A stretch of 64,000 nucleotides of DNA. Source: Trametopsis cervina. Taxonomy: Eukaryota; Basidiomycota; Agaricomycetes; Polyporales; Irpicaceae. The position numbers were made by a program, and so were the translations under genes. The DNA is taken from contig MU278352.1 in assembly GCA_022385755.1 (NCBI GenBank), positions 806,001 to 870,000 of the forward strand, given 5' to 3'. The notes under the pieces were generated by a model that was given only the letters and a program-made list of their open reading frames with translations, searched no databases and was not told where the DNA came from. Shown one piece after another: positions 10,534 through 23,083 of the stretch; the first letter of the stretch is position 1, and every line of letters begins with the position of its first letter.

Positions 10534-13500
10534 TCAAGAGAATTGGAACCAACTCTTAGCTGTCTGTTTCGCAGCGAGGCTCTTTGCCTGGAAAAGCATT
10601 AGGGATTTTGGACATAATGCTGCGAAGGTTGGCCACTGACCTGTGACAGCATATTTTTGCTCCCGGATTCGAGTGCTGCGAATGATTCTTCCAAGTTGCC
10701 GAGTAATTCGCTAAAAATGATTGCCAACACAACATTGAGCATCAAGCTGGACCTCACAACACCTCGCTTACCCTCGTTCAGCCAATGCATTATTCAGACG
10801 GCCGTATAGATCCCCTGTCCCTCTCGAAGCCGCATTGGCAATATTCTGTACATGGCTTCCTGCAGAGTTACCTGGATTGTTGGAGCTGTCACTAGTGGCA
10901 CTACGCTGCGGTGAAGGCCTCTGCAGTTTTGGCTTCGGTACTGGTCTATCGGGCCCCGCCACTATGAGAACAAATGTGCTAGTCAGCCATTACATGATCA
11001 GAACCTCATATTTGAGAGACTCACGGAGTGCGTCAACTTGATCGGCCGTCATATGATTACTGCTGATATAACCCCAGAATGAATTCAGCATCGACGGGGG
11101 CCCTAATGAGACGGGCTGTGGTTGCGCTGCCAGCGTTTTGCGCCCGTACATAAGGTCGACTTCGGGTGCCGCATATGGCCCAGAGCGGCGCACGTTGAAC
11201 AGAGTGCCGTACTTCTCTGCTACGATAAGACCTGAAGGGTGTCTGCACCACTCGATGTAGTCGCCTGTTTCATCTACAGAGAGTGGTCTAGATGAGGATA
11301 TATGAGCGCGTGCATACTTAGGGAGTCCTTCTGCGGAGCAATATGAACTTACTCGTTTGAGGATTGAGTCAATTTGAGACTATGCATGTGCTCAAGGAAC
11401 GGAACTGAGTACACATGAGCTTCACGTTTGTCTGTATGTGCAACTAGCACAGTTGAATCTGCGTGGAGCGTCGTATTATGAGCAACTGTTTTATACATAC
11501 TGCCAAGACAATACCAGACTCACCATTCTTGCGAACGAGCGCAACTTTCTCCACCTTTCCTGACTTAGTCGGCCAATCAACCCTCCCAAGCCTATCACCT
11601 GTGATATCTACAGTACACTTTGCGCCTTTTGCGCCCGCCGATACCCATAAGCATCGCCCTTTGACCGCATCCTCTTCTGGATCGGCACTCAATGCCGCAC
11701 CCAACCCGCCGCGATCCGCGCGACACCTCTTACCGTTCTTGGTGCTGATAACGAATGAAGCATCTGTGAGGGGATGACTGGCACTTTCTGCCGTCTCTGT
11801 ATGATCGCTGACGCTCCAACTACCGTCGGCAGCCCGCAACACGGAGTAGACTCTGGTAGTGCCGGACGTGCCAAGGGCCAGTAGAAGGATGCGGGAGGTA
11901 GGATCTAATACGTATGATCAATTGCGGGAAGAGTGAGGATCTTCGAGGGATACATACTTGCGTCTGTGCCTGCAACAGTCCATGTTAGATCTTTGATAGG
12001 ATCAACCTCATGTCGGTGCAGTAGTGACCGACGCTTGCTTGCCGGATCTTCTGGTCGAACGCGCAAGATGATCTTCGGTCCTCGCATGTCTACTATGAAG
12101 AGCGAGCCGTCCTGGTACGCGGCTGCGAGGAATCCTAATGGTTCGGATCTAGATCAGGAGTGTGTCATAAATGGTCTCACAATCTACTCACCTATGTCGG
12201 CCAGTGCAAAAGCTGTAGCTGAACCCCTTCCTGTAACCATCAGGAATGCGGGATGATACTTCCTTTTCTCTGGTACCGGGATATGTGCCGTAGATATCAG
12301 CTCCTTGTCTTCTAGGTGCTTAGCATCTGCATGTTCTTGTCCTGAGCTCCCGAATCGGAATACTGCAATTTCACCGCTCTGCAATACGACGGCACATTCC
12401 AAAGACTGCGGAGCCAGGTATGTTGATGAGATGTTCGCTTTTGCCAGTAACGTCGATGAGATTTGAGAGGCAATCGACGGCTCAGCAAGCACGGTGAGAA
12501 GGTCAACTATCAGGTCCGACAGAGGATTGGGAAAGTGCGCTTGAAGTGGCGCTGTATCGGAACTGACAAGAAGTTGGGCACTGAGATCGCGGAAGCGGAT
12601 CGTAAGATCGGTGTGGTAGGTGGCCAAGACGCGGTGAGGCTGGAACTATTGGCAAATAAGTCAGACGATGGAGCTCAATACAGCCCCACTCTTAAACATA
12701 CTTGCATGAGTTTCATCTGCCCTTCGTCGTCTTCAATCCAAGCTCGTCCTCCCAAAAGGTCAATGCCATCTGCGCCATTGTCCCGAATATCTGCCACAAG
12801 AACCCCATATGATTCGCGATCCAAACTAACTAGAGCTCCACCTGTAACACCGGAAGGGCCGCCCCATAAAGCTGGAGGAAGGTCCAGCGACTGAGGTTCG
12901 TCGTCTATCCTCATTGATTCGAGTGTAGAAGCGATCTCGTCAGCCAGAGCCTCCTCCGCGTCCTCTTTCGGCGACGTAGAACTCGTCTTCTCAGCAGGTG
13001 TCCTGGGAACGAAGCGTGTAGGTGGGAACTGGTAGGCTTCAACCGCCCTAGTTTCCTTGTCGGAATCAGATAGGAGCAGTATAGAGGCTGGGTCCCAGCC
13101 TCCCGAGAAATGCGGTTGAGCCCGTGGCAACAATAAAAAGTCTTGAGGTGTTCCAACAGTATTATAAGCATGGGAATCCTTGGGTATCACGGTTTGGCGC
13201 ATCGCTTTACGGAAAGATGGGTCCAGAGTTCGTCCGGGGACGGCCTGTACGGGTGGTTCAGGAGGGTTGAACGGAGGAATAAGTAGAGCCGTCACGCCAG
13301 GGGATTCTTTGGACCCTTGCCCACCGAGAACGGTCAGTACAGTGTCACCGCCGCGAGGATCGTTCGAGTTGTCGAAACCGCTCCACGCCAGTTTGAATAT
13401 TGGCTCTCGTCCCTCGTCAGATGACGGATTCTTACCAGAAAGCGCTGCGTCCATATCTTCAGCGTTAGCAACGTTGACGTCGTGTTTGTTGTCAAGAGTG

Positions 13501-14769
13501 ACTGCGAGCAATGGCTTGTCTTCATCTTCGACTGCCCAAAATGCGATCGAGCCATCTGCATGCCCTGTCGCGAGTAGATGACCGGATGGGTGAACTGCCA
13601 AGGCCGTCATTTCTGGCTTACGCTCAGTTAGGAGATCCTACGTCGACAATAAGATTCCGCATCTGTAATATTCAAAAACGTTGCTTACAGGGTCACTGTA
13701 TCCTGCGCCTCCAGGGGCTCCTGGCGGAAGAAAGTACTCGTATGTTTTCAGACTCTTTTGTTGTGTCTTGAGAAGGGATATTCGTGATCAGCTTTGTACC
13801 TTGATCAGAAGATCAAACTGACCAGGTCAAGCAACGTCACACCTCCTATGTGGTGGGGTAAGCATCCCCTTGATATATATTTTTGAATCACAAACCTGCG
13901 TATCCGATGAACAATAGATTGAGATCACGATGGTGTATGACCGCATCTATGAGCACTTGGCTGTTTGTGGAGAAATTTATATAGATAAAGAATGGTGAGT
14001 AGACTATCGTGCTCACGAGCCTGGGTTTGATGGCTGCAGACCACCTGCAAGAACTCTCTCTTCGTGCTTTGCCCACATATTAGGTATCGTATATGGCGAC
14101 AACCGAGAACAGAGTAGGTCGTATGTCTGAATTGTGCCGTTTGCGAGCCCGACGAATGCCTATGGAAGATGGTAACGGCTAATTCACTACGGACGATATA
14201 AAAACCTACATGCGTATGCGAAGATGAGAGGGTCATGCAGCTGCCAAAGACAAATCAGAAACAAGCCAAAACGTTTTTGAGAGAGATGGCACTTTATTGA
14301 GTGACGGAAGTTGAGTATGTTCTCCAGTCTTGGGTTTCTGGGATAGGTCAAATCCCAGAGATGAAGTCGGTCCCTTTTGTCTAGCGGGGACGGTTTCAAG
14401 TTAGCTTATCGGTACTAGGGTGTTCATATTGGGATCACCTGTTGCAACGAGCTTGGCAGTAGAACTTGCAAAGCGCAAATTCGTGACATAAGTTTGGTCG
14501 GCCACATGCAAACGACAAACAACCCCTGGACCTCCGTACAACTCTACTATACCGTCGCTGGTGCCTTGACGACTTCAGTCAGCTGCGCAGAGAAAGCTCA
14601 AGTGAGAGGCTAGCCTACCGATGGCAAGCAAGTGCGAGAGAGGCTCATATGCCCATACCGTGATATTCAGGTGATGATCGAATGTTCTGAGAGTGCCTGC
14701 CTTCCAGTCAAGCTCGTCGTTCAGCTCAGCGGAGAGATCTAAGAACACGGGGTCTGCCTTGGACCGCAT
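10534..14769 (-). CDS. SRO7: Tomosyn/Sro7/Lgl-family exocytosis regulator with R-SNARE tail
   Basis: A long protein (about 1,000 residues) from some 16 exons. The start at 14769 gives LDLSAELNDELDWKAGTLRT, the typical Lgl/tomosyn beginning. WD40 propeller signatures follow: DRLHLWDLTYP, HAFVGLANGTIQTYDL, LLFIGYAGGVTLLDL, MTALAVHPSGHLLATGHADG. A long disordered linker is followed by LAGPDRPVPKPK. The last 65 residues, GDLYGRLNNALAERG through GSKNMLSQAKSLAAKQTAKSWF, form an R-SNARE-like helix as in tomosyn. Such proteins bind Sec9/SNAP-25-type t-SNAREs and Rab/Sec4 and control vesicle fusion at growth sites. Two very small exons near 14240-14210 and about 13840 were needed to keep the conserved frame. 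A tail this close to a SNARE suggests the metazoan-type mechanism. Confidence 0.9.
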
Positions 14770-15233
14770 GTTGAACTTGGTAGTATCAGAGTTAGTTTCC
14801 TAAAACAGCGATCATCTATGTTAGTGAATGATGATAATACCCTCGGTCAAGGTTGACTGGAAACGATCTTATTCGTGCCTACATAAGAATGACGATGATT
14901 ATGTAAGTTGTTTCCGCGCCACAAAGCCATCGCTTACCGCATTTGGTGCTACCAACTTGAAAAACAATGGGATGCTTCCGATGATAACGAAAGCATGGTG
15001 GGAAGCACGACACGTGTGCTTTGAGTGCAGATCGCCACCAAAAAAATTAGGTGTCTGCAAGGTATTCAGGCGTCAATCCTTTTGACATTCCTCCCCGCTG
15101 ATGAACTCTACGCGTAGAAGTAAAATGAAATAATGTAGTTGTAAATGGCTAACAATACACGTGCGTGAGGCTCCATGGTCCATACTCAGACAACGATGCA
15201 AAAAATGGTGAACGTTACAAGGACTTAATGAGG
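14770..15233. other. Upstream region of the tomosyn-like gene
   Basis: This 464-bp gap separates the tomosyn-like start from the stop of the coiled-coil gene. It is AT-rich with no supported gene. It must hold the tomosyn promoter and the 3' end of the coiled-coil gene's transcript. Confidence 0.4.
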
Positions 15234-18200
15234 TCAGCTACCGAGCAAGTTCTGTACCCTGTCGCTTGGGGGAGGTCGGGACGATGAGGTTCTGGTCGGA
15301 CCTTGCGCGGAACCAGGTTTCATTTTCGCCCAACCTCTTTTCAAAACATTCGACTTTGAGCGAGGACTATTGGTCACGTCGGCTATTATTGCTGGCCCCA
15401 TTGTAACCCCAGTGGTCGCACGTCTTGGAGAACCACCTTGGGTGGGTGCTGATCGTGCTGACCCCCCTCGAACGGGTGTGAACCCCACTCTTTGTTTGCC
15501 CCTCGGCGTCCGCGAGCCTCCTGCACCTCCGACTGGAGCGCTCTCCACTGAGAAATATTGAACCGGAACGCTCTCGTGGTCATCAAAATCGTCGGGTGCA
15601 CGTCTCTTTTTGCCAATGGATGAAGAAGAAAAGGCAGGAGGGAAGTCGTGAAGAGGATCATGCTCGACATCTACCATGCTGAGCTGAGGAACGGGTGGCA
15701 CGGGGGGTGGGGGTGGGGGTGGGAGATGTTTAGGCTCAGGCGTTCGTACCCTGAATATGGATTTGATGGCTTCCGGGGTTTTGGGCCGAGGAATTGACAC
15801 CGTTACAGACCGCGAGCGGGATGAACTTGGCACGGCATTGGCTACGGCGCGTGGCTGTGTGGGCTCGGCGGGTGTGAGTAGCGGAGGACCGATAGGAGCA
15901 GCACGGGGGGTCGATTGTTGGCTACTGCTACTGGCTTGCAGCTTGTCTTCCAATGCCTTGACCTTGCGCGAGAGGGCATCAACCTTGGAGTTCAGCTTCT
16001 TCTTCTCCTTGGTGTTTCTGCAACACGGTTTAGTTATGAGAAGTAGAAGTTTTGGTAATACATACTGAATGAACCGATCGTCATTCTCCTCGATTTCAGC
16101 ATTCTTCTCCTGTAGTAGTTTTTCTAGATCCTCAATCTTCTCTTGAAGTTCGAGTATGGTCTCTTGCAGCTCGGAGTTCGGTTGAAGATTTGCTAGCTGT
16201 GCTCTAAGGATGTCGACAACCTCCTTGTGCTTTATTGTCTGCAACGTAAGTTCCATTTCCGTTGCTTTAGCCGCCTGTTCTGAACGACCGTAGTCTGTGC
16301 GAGCAGCCTCGAGCTTATGTTGCAGATCGCTGATCTCTCGCTCACTACGTCGGCTTGTTAGACGTTGTAAGAGATGGAGGGCAGAATATACATACCGTTC
16401 TTGTACCTTCACCTCTTGGGATCGCTGTAGTGAGAGCGAACGCTGAATGTTGGCTTGCAGGGTTGTAATCTCTGCCTGCACCTCTTCTTTCTCGTGTTGC
16501 AGGTTGGCCAAAGCCTCCTTGGTTTCGAGCAGATGTTGTCGGAGGGTAGCAGTCTCTGCCTCCATCTGCGACTGAGACGCAACCGCTTCCCGCTGCTTCT
16601 CACGCGACTCTTCGAGCTGGGCTGCATGTTCTCCTGTGTCCAGGCGGTGGCGGTCTATCTCAGCCCGAAGATCGAGCTTCAGCCCTTCAAGGGCAGTGTT
16701 AGCCTCCGTAAGGCTGTCCGTTAACTCCTCCTGGGTGCGCAAGGCCTCGTCATAGCGAGCTTGGAGTTCGACCAACGCCTGTTCATCGGCAGCTTTCTGT
16801 GAAGTAGTATCGTCCACGCGCTGCTGGAGAGTCTTCTTGTCCGCGTCATATTGTAGGCGAAGTGCCTCCAACTCTTGCTCAAGATTTTCCTTGAAGGTAG
16901 ACATACCGGAGATCTCTTCTTTGCGCTGTTCTAGCTCCGCGGCGACGGATGCATGCTCCGAGATAAGATCATCGTGTGCCTTCGTTGTGTCTTCCAAGGT
17001 ACGATTCACGGTGTCAAGAGTTTCACGAAGTTGCTCTAGTTCGCCAGAGTGACGCTCCTCGGTGAGCTTGAGCTCATCTTCAACGTTCTCCCATCGTGCG
17101 ATCTTCTCCAGGGCTGCCGCCAAGCTCTGTTGAAGCCCATCCTTTGCTACACTGAGATCATCCAGCGTTTGCCTATGCGCAGACTCGGAGCTAGAGCGTT
17201 GCAACTTAGCATTCTCGAGCTCTTCCTTGGTTTCAGAGAGCTGGGTTCTGAGTGATGCCGTTTCAAGATCAAACTTGCGCTGGGCGGCATCCAGCTCCTC
17301 TCGCAAAATGTTTTCTTCCTGTAATCGGTGTGTGCTATCAGAAAGGTGCGTACGAAGTTCCTCCTGAGCACGAGATAGGTCTTCGAGGGCCTGATCGTGT
17401 TTGGACTGGAGATCCCTGAGTGTTTGATCGAGAACACCATACCGGCTCTCCCAAGCGCTAACATTGCTGCTCTGCTCGTTCTGGGTGTCAAGGAGGGCAC
17501 TGTGACGAGTTTTTAGTACAGCGAACTCGTTGAGATTGGCCTCGAATTGCTTCTTCACCTCCGCTAGCTCTTCCTGCAGCGAAAGCGCCTGCCCCCGGAA
17601 TGATTCTGAAGCCGATGCGGACTGTCGGAGATCCCTAAGGACAGTGACGAGGGCAACTGTAGCCTGAGTATTGTGTCGTCCGACGTCAAGGCGCTCCATC
17701 TCAGAGAGTCGAAGCTGTTCCTGAACGCTATCCAGCTGTGCAAGAGTCGCTTGATACAGTGTCGTCTGATGTTCTGCGGCGGAAAGAGCAGCCGCAGCGG
17801 ACTGGCGAGCTTCTTGCGCCTCTGCGGATAGCTGAGCGATCTTCGTCCTGTAGCGCAACAGCGTTTCGCTATAGCTGACGGATATCTGTCGCCGTTTGGC
17901 AGAAGATGTGACTACCACGCCAACCATGGAAGTAAGCTCGACGTCCCTCTGGCGGCCCATAGAAGCCACAGTTTCCTCCAAAACTTCCGCCGACTCCTCC
18001 AACCTCTCGCACCGCTTCAGCGCCTCATCCCTCTCCTCTCTTGTAGTTCTACAATCTTCGATCATGGCCAGCTTCTCTGCTTCGGCGGTCTCCAATTCTC
18101 CAGTCATCTCCATCACTCTCTCCTCCTGCAGCTTCAAGTTGGTCTCGAGTCTCCGGATATCGTGCTGATGTATTCCTATTTGCTCGTTACGACGTAGTAC

Positions 18201-19025
18201 GCGCTGTTCCTGATCTTCAATCTGTTTGCGTAGTGTACGGAGCTGCTCGGTTGTCGACATGGCCGCGAGTTGCTGAGACTGAAGAATGCTATAACGGGAT
18301 TCGGCTTCAGCTACTTCCCCCTTAGCGGCGTGCAAGTCCTGTTCAAGATGAGTTATTTGAAGCGCTAAAGAGCTGCGCTGAGATTCCACATCCTCCAGTT
18401 GCTTGACAGCATCAGCTAGCTGCGCTTCAGACCGAGCGAGAGCACCCGAGATTTCTGCCCGATGTTGGCCCCCTTGTTCGAGCTCCTCCTGGTAACGGGT
18501 GACGAGGGCAGTCAGGTCGATGTTACGCGACTCAAGGTTGGCAAGTCTGTATTCCGTGCTGGCGAGGTTATCCCTCATTTCCATATCCTCTGAACGTATC
18601 TTTGATATCACCACCTCCCGTTCGGCCGCTAACTTCTTCGCTGCTTGGGTCTGGGTGTTGGCCTGTTCAATAGAGACAGACATGGCTTCCAGGCGGGAAG
18701 CATACACTGCACGCTCAGCGTCAGCATGCTGAGCAACAATAGCAGAAACGAGAGCGGCTCGTTCCAGGTGTGTGATGTGGGGGGTCGACGTATGCGCCGA
18801 GGAATCCAAAGGCAGTGGTTGGGTAGTGGATAGTTGTTTGCGGAGTGAATCGATAGTGAATTTGCTCTCAGCTCGGAGGAAATCAAAGTCTCGATGTAGT
18901 ACTTCATTTTCCGAGCGGAATGTGTTTCGTTCGTGTCGCAGCCTCGCAACTAGAGAAAGCAACTGTTCAATCTGTTCCGACGAGAGTTCTAGGGGCGCCG
19001 TGAGTTTTACTAGACTATCAGCCAT
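15234..19025 (-). CDS. Large coiled-coil protein, function unknown
   Basis: About 1,230 residues after removing two introns (about 51 nt near 16345-16395 and 48 nt near 16019-16066). Both introns are multiples of three and lack in-frame stops, so the whole locus reads as one open frame of 1,263 codons. Residues from about 15 to 1,000 are nearly continuous heptad-rich coiled coil (Leu/Glu/Gln/Arg), beginning SSEQIEQLLSLVARLRHERN. The C-terminal 230 residues are basic, Pro/Ser-rich and disordered, with a run of prolines (PPPPPPPVPPVP near 15700-15725), SIPRPKTPEAIKS and repeated Arg-Gly-Ser stretches, ending RVQNLLGS. I recognise no named family. Long rod plus basic tail fits a structural protein of centrosome, spindle, nuclear pore or Golgi, but that is only inference. 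Codon use and introns look normal. Confidence 0.85.
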   Translation of the reverse strand: MADSLVKLTAPLELSSEQIEQLLSLVARLRHERNTFRSENEVLHRDFDFLRAESKFTIDSLRKQLSTTQPLPLDSSAHTSTPHITHLERAALVSAIVAQHADAERAVYASRLEAMSVSIEQANTQTQAAKKLAAEREVVISKIRSEDMEMRDNLASTEYRLANLESRNIDLTALVTRYQEELEQGGQHRAEISGALARSEAQLADAVKQLEDVESQRSSLALQITHLEQDLHAAKGEVAEAESRYSILQSQQLAAMSTTEQLRTLRKQIEDQEQRVLRRNEQIGIHQHDIRRLETNLKLQEERVMEMTGELETAEAEKLAMIEDCRTTREERDEALKRCERLEESAEVLEETVASMGRQRDVELTSMVGVVVTSSAKRRQISVSYSETLLRYRTKIAQLSAEAQEARQSAAAALSAAEHQTTLYQATLAQLDSVQEQLRLSEMERLDVGRHNTQATVALVTVLRDLRQSASASESFRGQALSLQEELAEVKKQFEANLNEFAVLKTRHSALLDTQNEQSSNVSAWESRYGVLDQTLRDLQSKHDQALEDLSRAQEELRTHLSDSTHRLQEENILREELDAAQRKFDLETASLRTQLSETKEELENAKLQRSSSESAHRQTLDDLSVAKDGLQQSLAAALEKIARWENVEDELKLTEERHSGELEQLRETLDTVNRTLEDTTKAHDDLISEHASVAAELEQRKEEISGMSTFKENLEQELEALRLQYDADKKTLQQRVDDTTSQKAADEQALVELQARYDEALRTQEELTDSLTEANTALEGLKLDLRAEIDRHRLDTGEHAAQLEESREKQREAVASQSQMEAETATLRQHLLETKEALANLQHEKEEVQAEITTLQANIQRSLSLQRSQEVKVQERYVYSALHLLQRLTSRRSEREISDLQHKLEAARTDYGRSEQAAKATEMELTLQTIKHKEVVDILRAQLANLQPNSELQETILELQEKIEDLEKLLQEKNAEIEENDDRFIQYVLPKLLLLITKPCCRNTKEKKKLNSKVDALSRKVKALEDKLQASSSSQQSTPRAAPIGPPLLTPAEPTQPRAVANAVPSSSRSRSVTVSIPRPKTPEAIKSIFRVRTPEPKHLPPPPPPPVPPVPQLSMVDVEHDPLHDFPPAFSSSSIGKKRRAPDDFDDHESVPVQYFSVESAPVGGAGGSRTPRGKQRVGFTPVRGGSARSAPTQGGSPRRATTGVTMGPAIIADVTNSPRSKSNVLKRGWAKMKPGSAQGPTRTSSSRPPPSDRVQNLLGS

Positions 19026-19326
19026 ATTTATGCCTTCATATACCTTCGTGTTCTACGTCGATATCCATAGTGGCATGTACAAATGTGAGAGTTCCGGAGG
19101 GTGGGAGTCGAAGTACGAGACAGGACTCGGCGTTGGCCGTCCAAACGAAGGGGCGCTTGCACGAACTTGAACAATCAACGCGCAGAGCACGTGATCGCGT
19201 CTAGCGCTCTGAGTACTACAGTTGCTCGGGGTGCGTAAGTGCCAATCTCAGGTGCATACATATTTCGTTTTATTATACATGATGATACATTCAAAGTTCT
19301 GCCATTTCCGCTTCCTAGAGCTTAAA

Positions 19327-21707
19327 TTACTTCGACCCCGCGCCAACTCCGTCCTCAAACAAGAAGGTCCACAGTGCATCCGTATTCTTGAAGTCGTGGT
19401 GAATGACACTGACCAGCCAACGATTCTGCTTGATACCATCCAGCAACTTTCTCTCTTCTGACTCAGGCGCATAGTACGACGCCCACTCCTCCCATATACC
19501 GAAAGCTTCATCCTGAGAAAAGAATGTGGCTGAGATATGCATGTACAATGCGTATTTAGGCGAAAAGACCGACCTTCCAAGCCAAGAACGACTCTTTCTC
19601 GATAATGGTCGACTGCGCGACCTCTTGTCCTGGGAAAACACCCCACGTCACCGCATTACGCCCTCCCTCCACAACATTCGTGCGGTATTCGCCCTGTAAC
19701 AATTCGATTAGTATCAAACACCTTCACGGAGATGCCAGATAAGGCATGCCTGAAGGTTTCCGGCATAGTAGTTCACCCATCCCATGCCCTTTGTCTTCAC
19801 TTTTTCCTCAATCCTTGCTACGTCTTCCGTTTCCACAAAGAACTCCACGAACGACTTTTGATAAACGTATCCGCCCTTCGGGCCCCAGCCCACGACGTCG
19901 TCAGACGAACTGGCGCCATCTATTGCGGGTTGAGACCCTACGGTCCACCAACCCTTTTCTGTCAGGCGTTCTAGATGCCGTATGATCACAAGCGACTCAG
20001 GCGAAAGTGGTACCGGAGAAAATGGCGTGGTTGCTAATTTTGAATGCAGGTACCGCAAGAATAAGCGGGAGATGTCTTCTGGGGTCTTCGGATGACCCCA
20101 CTGAGCCAAGGCTTGATTACGCTGCGGATGTCAAGTAATTAATCATTGAACGACAATATGGTGGCTCTGCAACGTACAGATACTGTTGATGTGCCCCATG
20201 GGTTGGGATCACCGTATGCAGGACTTTTGAAGTCACCGAAACGACCGTTGGGGAAATCGTCCCAGGTGGCTGCGTTGTTCAGCTCTCCCTTCCCCGGTTC
20301 AGTCTCCCTGGTAGGAGCTACCGCCAGTTGACCTGTTGCCACACCAGTGGCAGTGTGTGGGCTAATGGTGAACTGTGATTGCCGGTTGAAACCCACTTGA
20401 GGTGTTGTTGGGGTGACGGGTGTGGCTGCGCCGTTAATATCCTGTATATACACAATAAGTTATGGCAAGGCCGCCCGAAGTCAACCCCTTACGGCTATGA
20501 GTTTGTTGGTAGGCTTGCTCAGAATGTGCGGGAAACTGCCAGTCCACCCCAAACCTTCAATGACGCGCTGTACACTCTTTTCAAGGTTGAGCGTGCTTAT
20601 GTGAACACCAGGTATCTTGGCTTCCGTGGTCAATCTATGGATCATATCAATTGCAAGTTTGACTCCATAGTCTTTGACCTTCTGGTCATCGTGCTGAAGA
20701 TTGTATGATTAGTATCGCATGTTCTCGGCGGTAATTACACTACACACCCGTATCTCCACAAGGTCTGACATGAGGCTTGCTGGGACACGCGTGCCACAGA
20801 GTTTCGTCAGCCTCATAAAGGTCGCATACGTCTGAATAGGCATGATTCCAGGGATTATAGGTACGGTGATACCTGGGAAGCGAAATCAGATCCGACATCT
20901 GTTATTTCCATGTTCCTACACACGTACCTTTTTCGCGCACTTTCTGCTCCCATCGCAAAAAGCCGTCAACATCGTAGAAGAGTTGTGTCACAATGTAATC
21001 GGCCCCAGCATCCACTTTTTGCTTCAGATATTCGATTTGCCGAGCTTCGTCCTCCGCACTCTCCGTATGTCCGTCGGGATATGCTGCTCTCCTGAGGAAG
21101 TTAGAGAATACATGGCGGGTGAAATAACTTTTGCCAGACCTGCTACGCCGACACTGAAGTCAGCATACTCAGGATTCTCGCGGATATAAGAGACCAAGTC
21201 CGATCCACGCTGAAATCGAGTATCTGTGGGGATCCAGGATTCATCTCCTCTGGACGGATCACCCCGAAGAGCTAATATATTTGTTATACCACGCTCTTTT
21301 GCGTTCTGGATGCGGTGTATGATTGACAAAAATAATGGGTTAGGTTCGGAATAGTGCATACCTTGAGCGCAGCATCAATCGAGCCTCTCTCCATGTTCGT
21401 GCAAGTCAGATGCATGATAGTGTCGATGCCATATTCTTCCTGTGCCAACCCTGCAAGCTCCAGGCTCCTATCTTTCGTACTTCCTCCAGCACCCCATGTA
21501 ATGCTGACAGCCAGCGGGTTCAAGCCAGACAACCTTCCTATACGCGCCAAGAGGTTCTCAAAACCCTACGATATCCATGTGTCAGAATTATGTTTCTCAG
21601 GACTCGGTAGCGAGTCACGCAACTTGATCTGTTTTCGGTGGGAAAAACTCGAACGTGAAGAACGGTCGTGCACCATCGTAGGAGGCAATCTTTTCAGACA
21701 ACTTCAT
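19327..21707 (-). CDS. MET13: Methylenetetrahydrofolate reductase
   Basis: About 640 residues in roughly 11 exons, from ATG 21707 (MKLSEKIASYDGARPFFTFE) to a stop at 19327-19329. The N-terminal TIM-barrel domain carries the FAD/folate signatures: FEFFPPKT, SITWGAGGSTKDRS, LTCTNME, LALRGDPSRGDE, AGADYIVTQLFYDVD and PIIPGIMP. The C-terminal half (about 340-640), with KGGYVYQKSFVEFF, VNYYAGNLQ and TWGVFPGQEVAQ, is the eukaryote-specific regulatory domain that binds S-adenosylmethionine. The enzyme reduces 5,10-methylene-THF to 5-methyl-THF for methionine synthesis in the cytosol. Fungi commonly have two forms (Met12/Met13), and I cannot tell which this is. It is divergently transcribed from Rab6 across 265 bp. 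Confidence 0.95.
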
Positions 21708-21972
21708 AGTAACCAACGTATAGTATGGATATAGTGTAAAGTGAGACGGAGTGGGCTATGGTGAGTTTGGTGTGGATCTGCCTTGGATCTGCCGACATGC
21801 CATTAACTATGGGCGCTAATCTATGAGCGTGCAGCCGTGTCATCCGACACTTCACGTTGACCTCAGACATCAAGCATACCTTACTCGGTCCCATTCTTGC
21901 CACTGGTGTATGCAACGTTAACTAGCTAGGACCATCTACAACTGGACAATACTATCACGAACCTATACAGGA
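21708..21972. promoter_or_regulatory. Bidirectional promoter between MTHFR and Rab6
   Basis: The start codons are 265 bp apart, head to head. The DNA between them has no reading frame of note, so both promoters must lie here or overlap the first exons. I see no clear TATA box. Confidence 0.5.
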
Positions 21973-22923
<951 letters not shown>

Positions 22924-23083
22924 GATGACGGATCTCTTCAGCCGAGTTGTACCTTCTGTGCAGTGTACACCCTTGTTACGGCTTATTTATCGCTGCTGTC
23001 TGACGTGTTGTGTGCATTGCAGGATGGTCGTTGACGTCCTAACATTTCCACTGCTGCGAACATTTGATTTCGACGTTGTTCAA

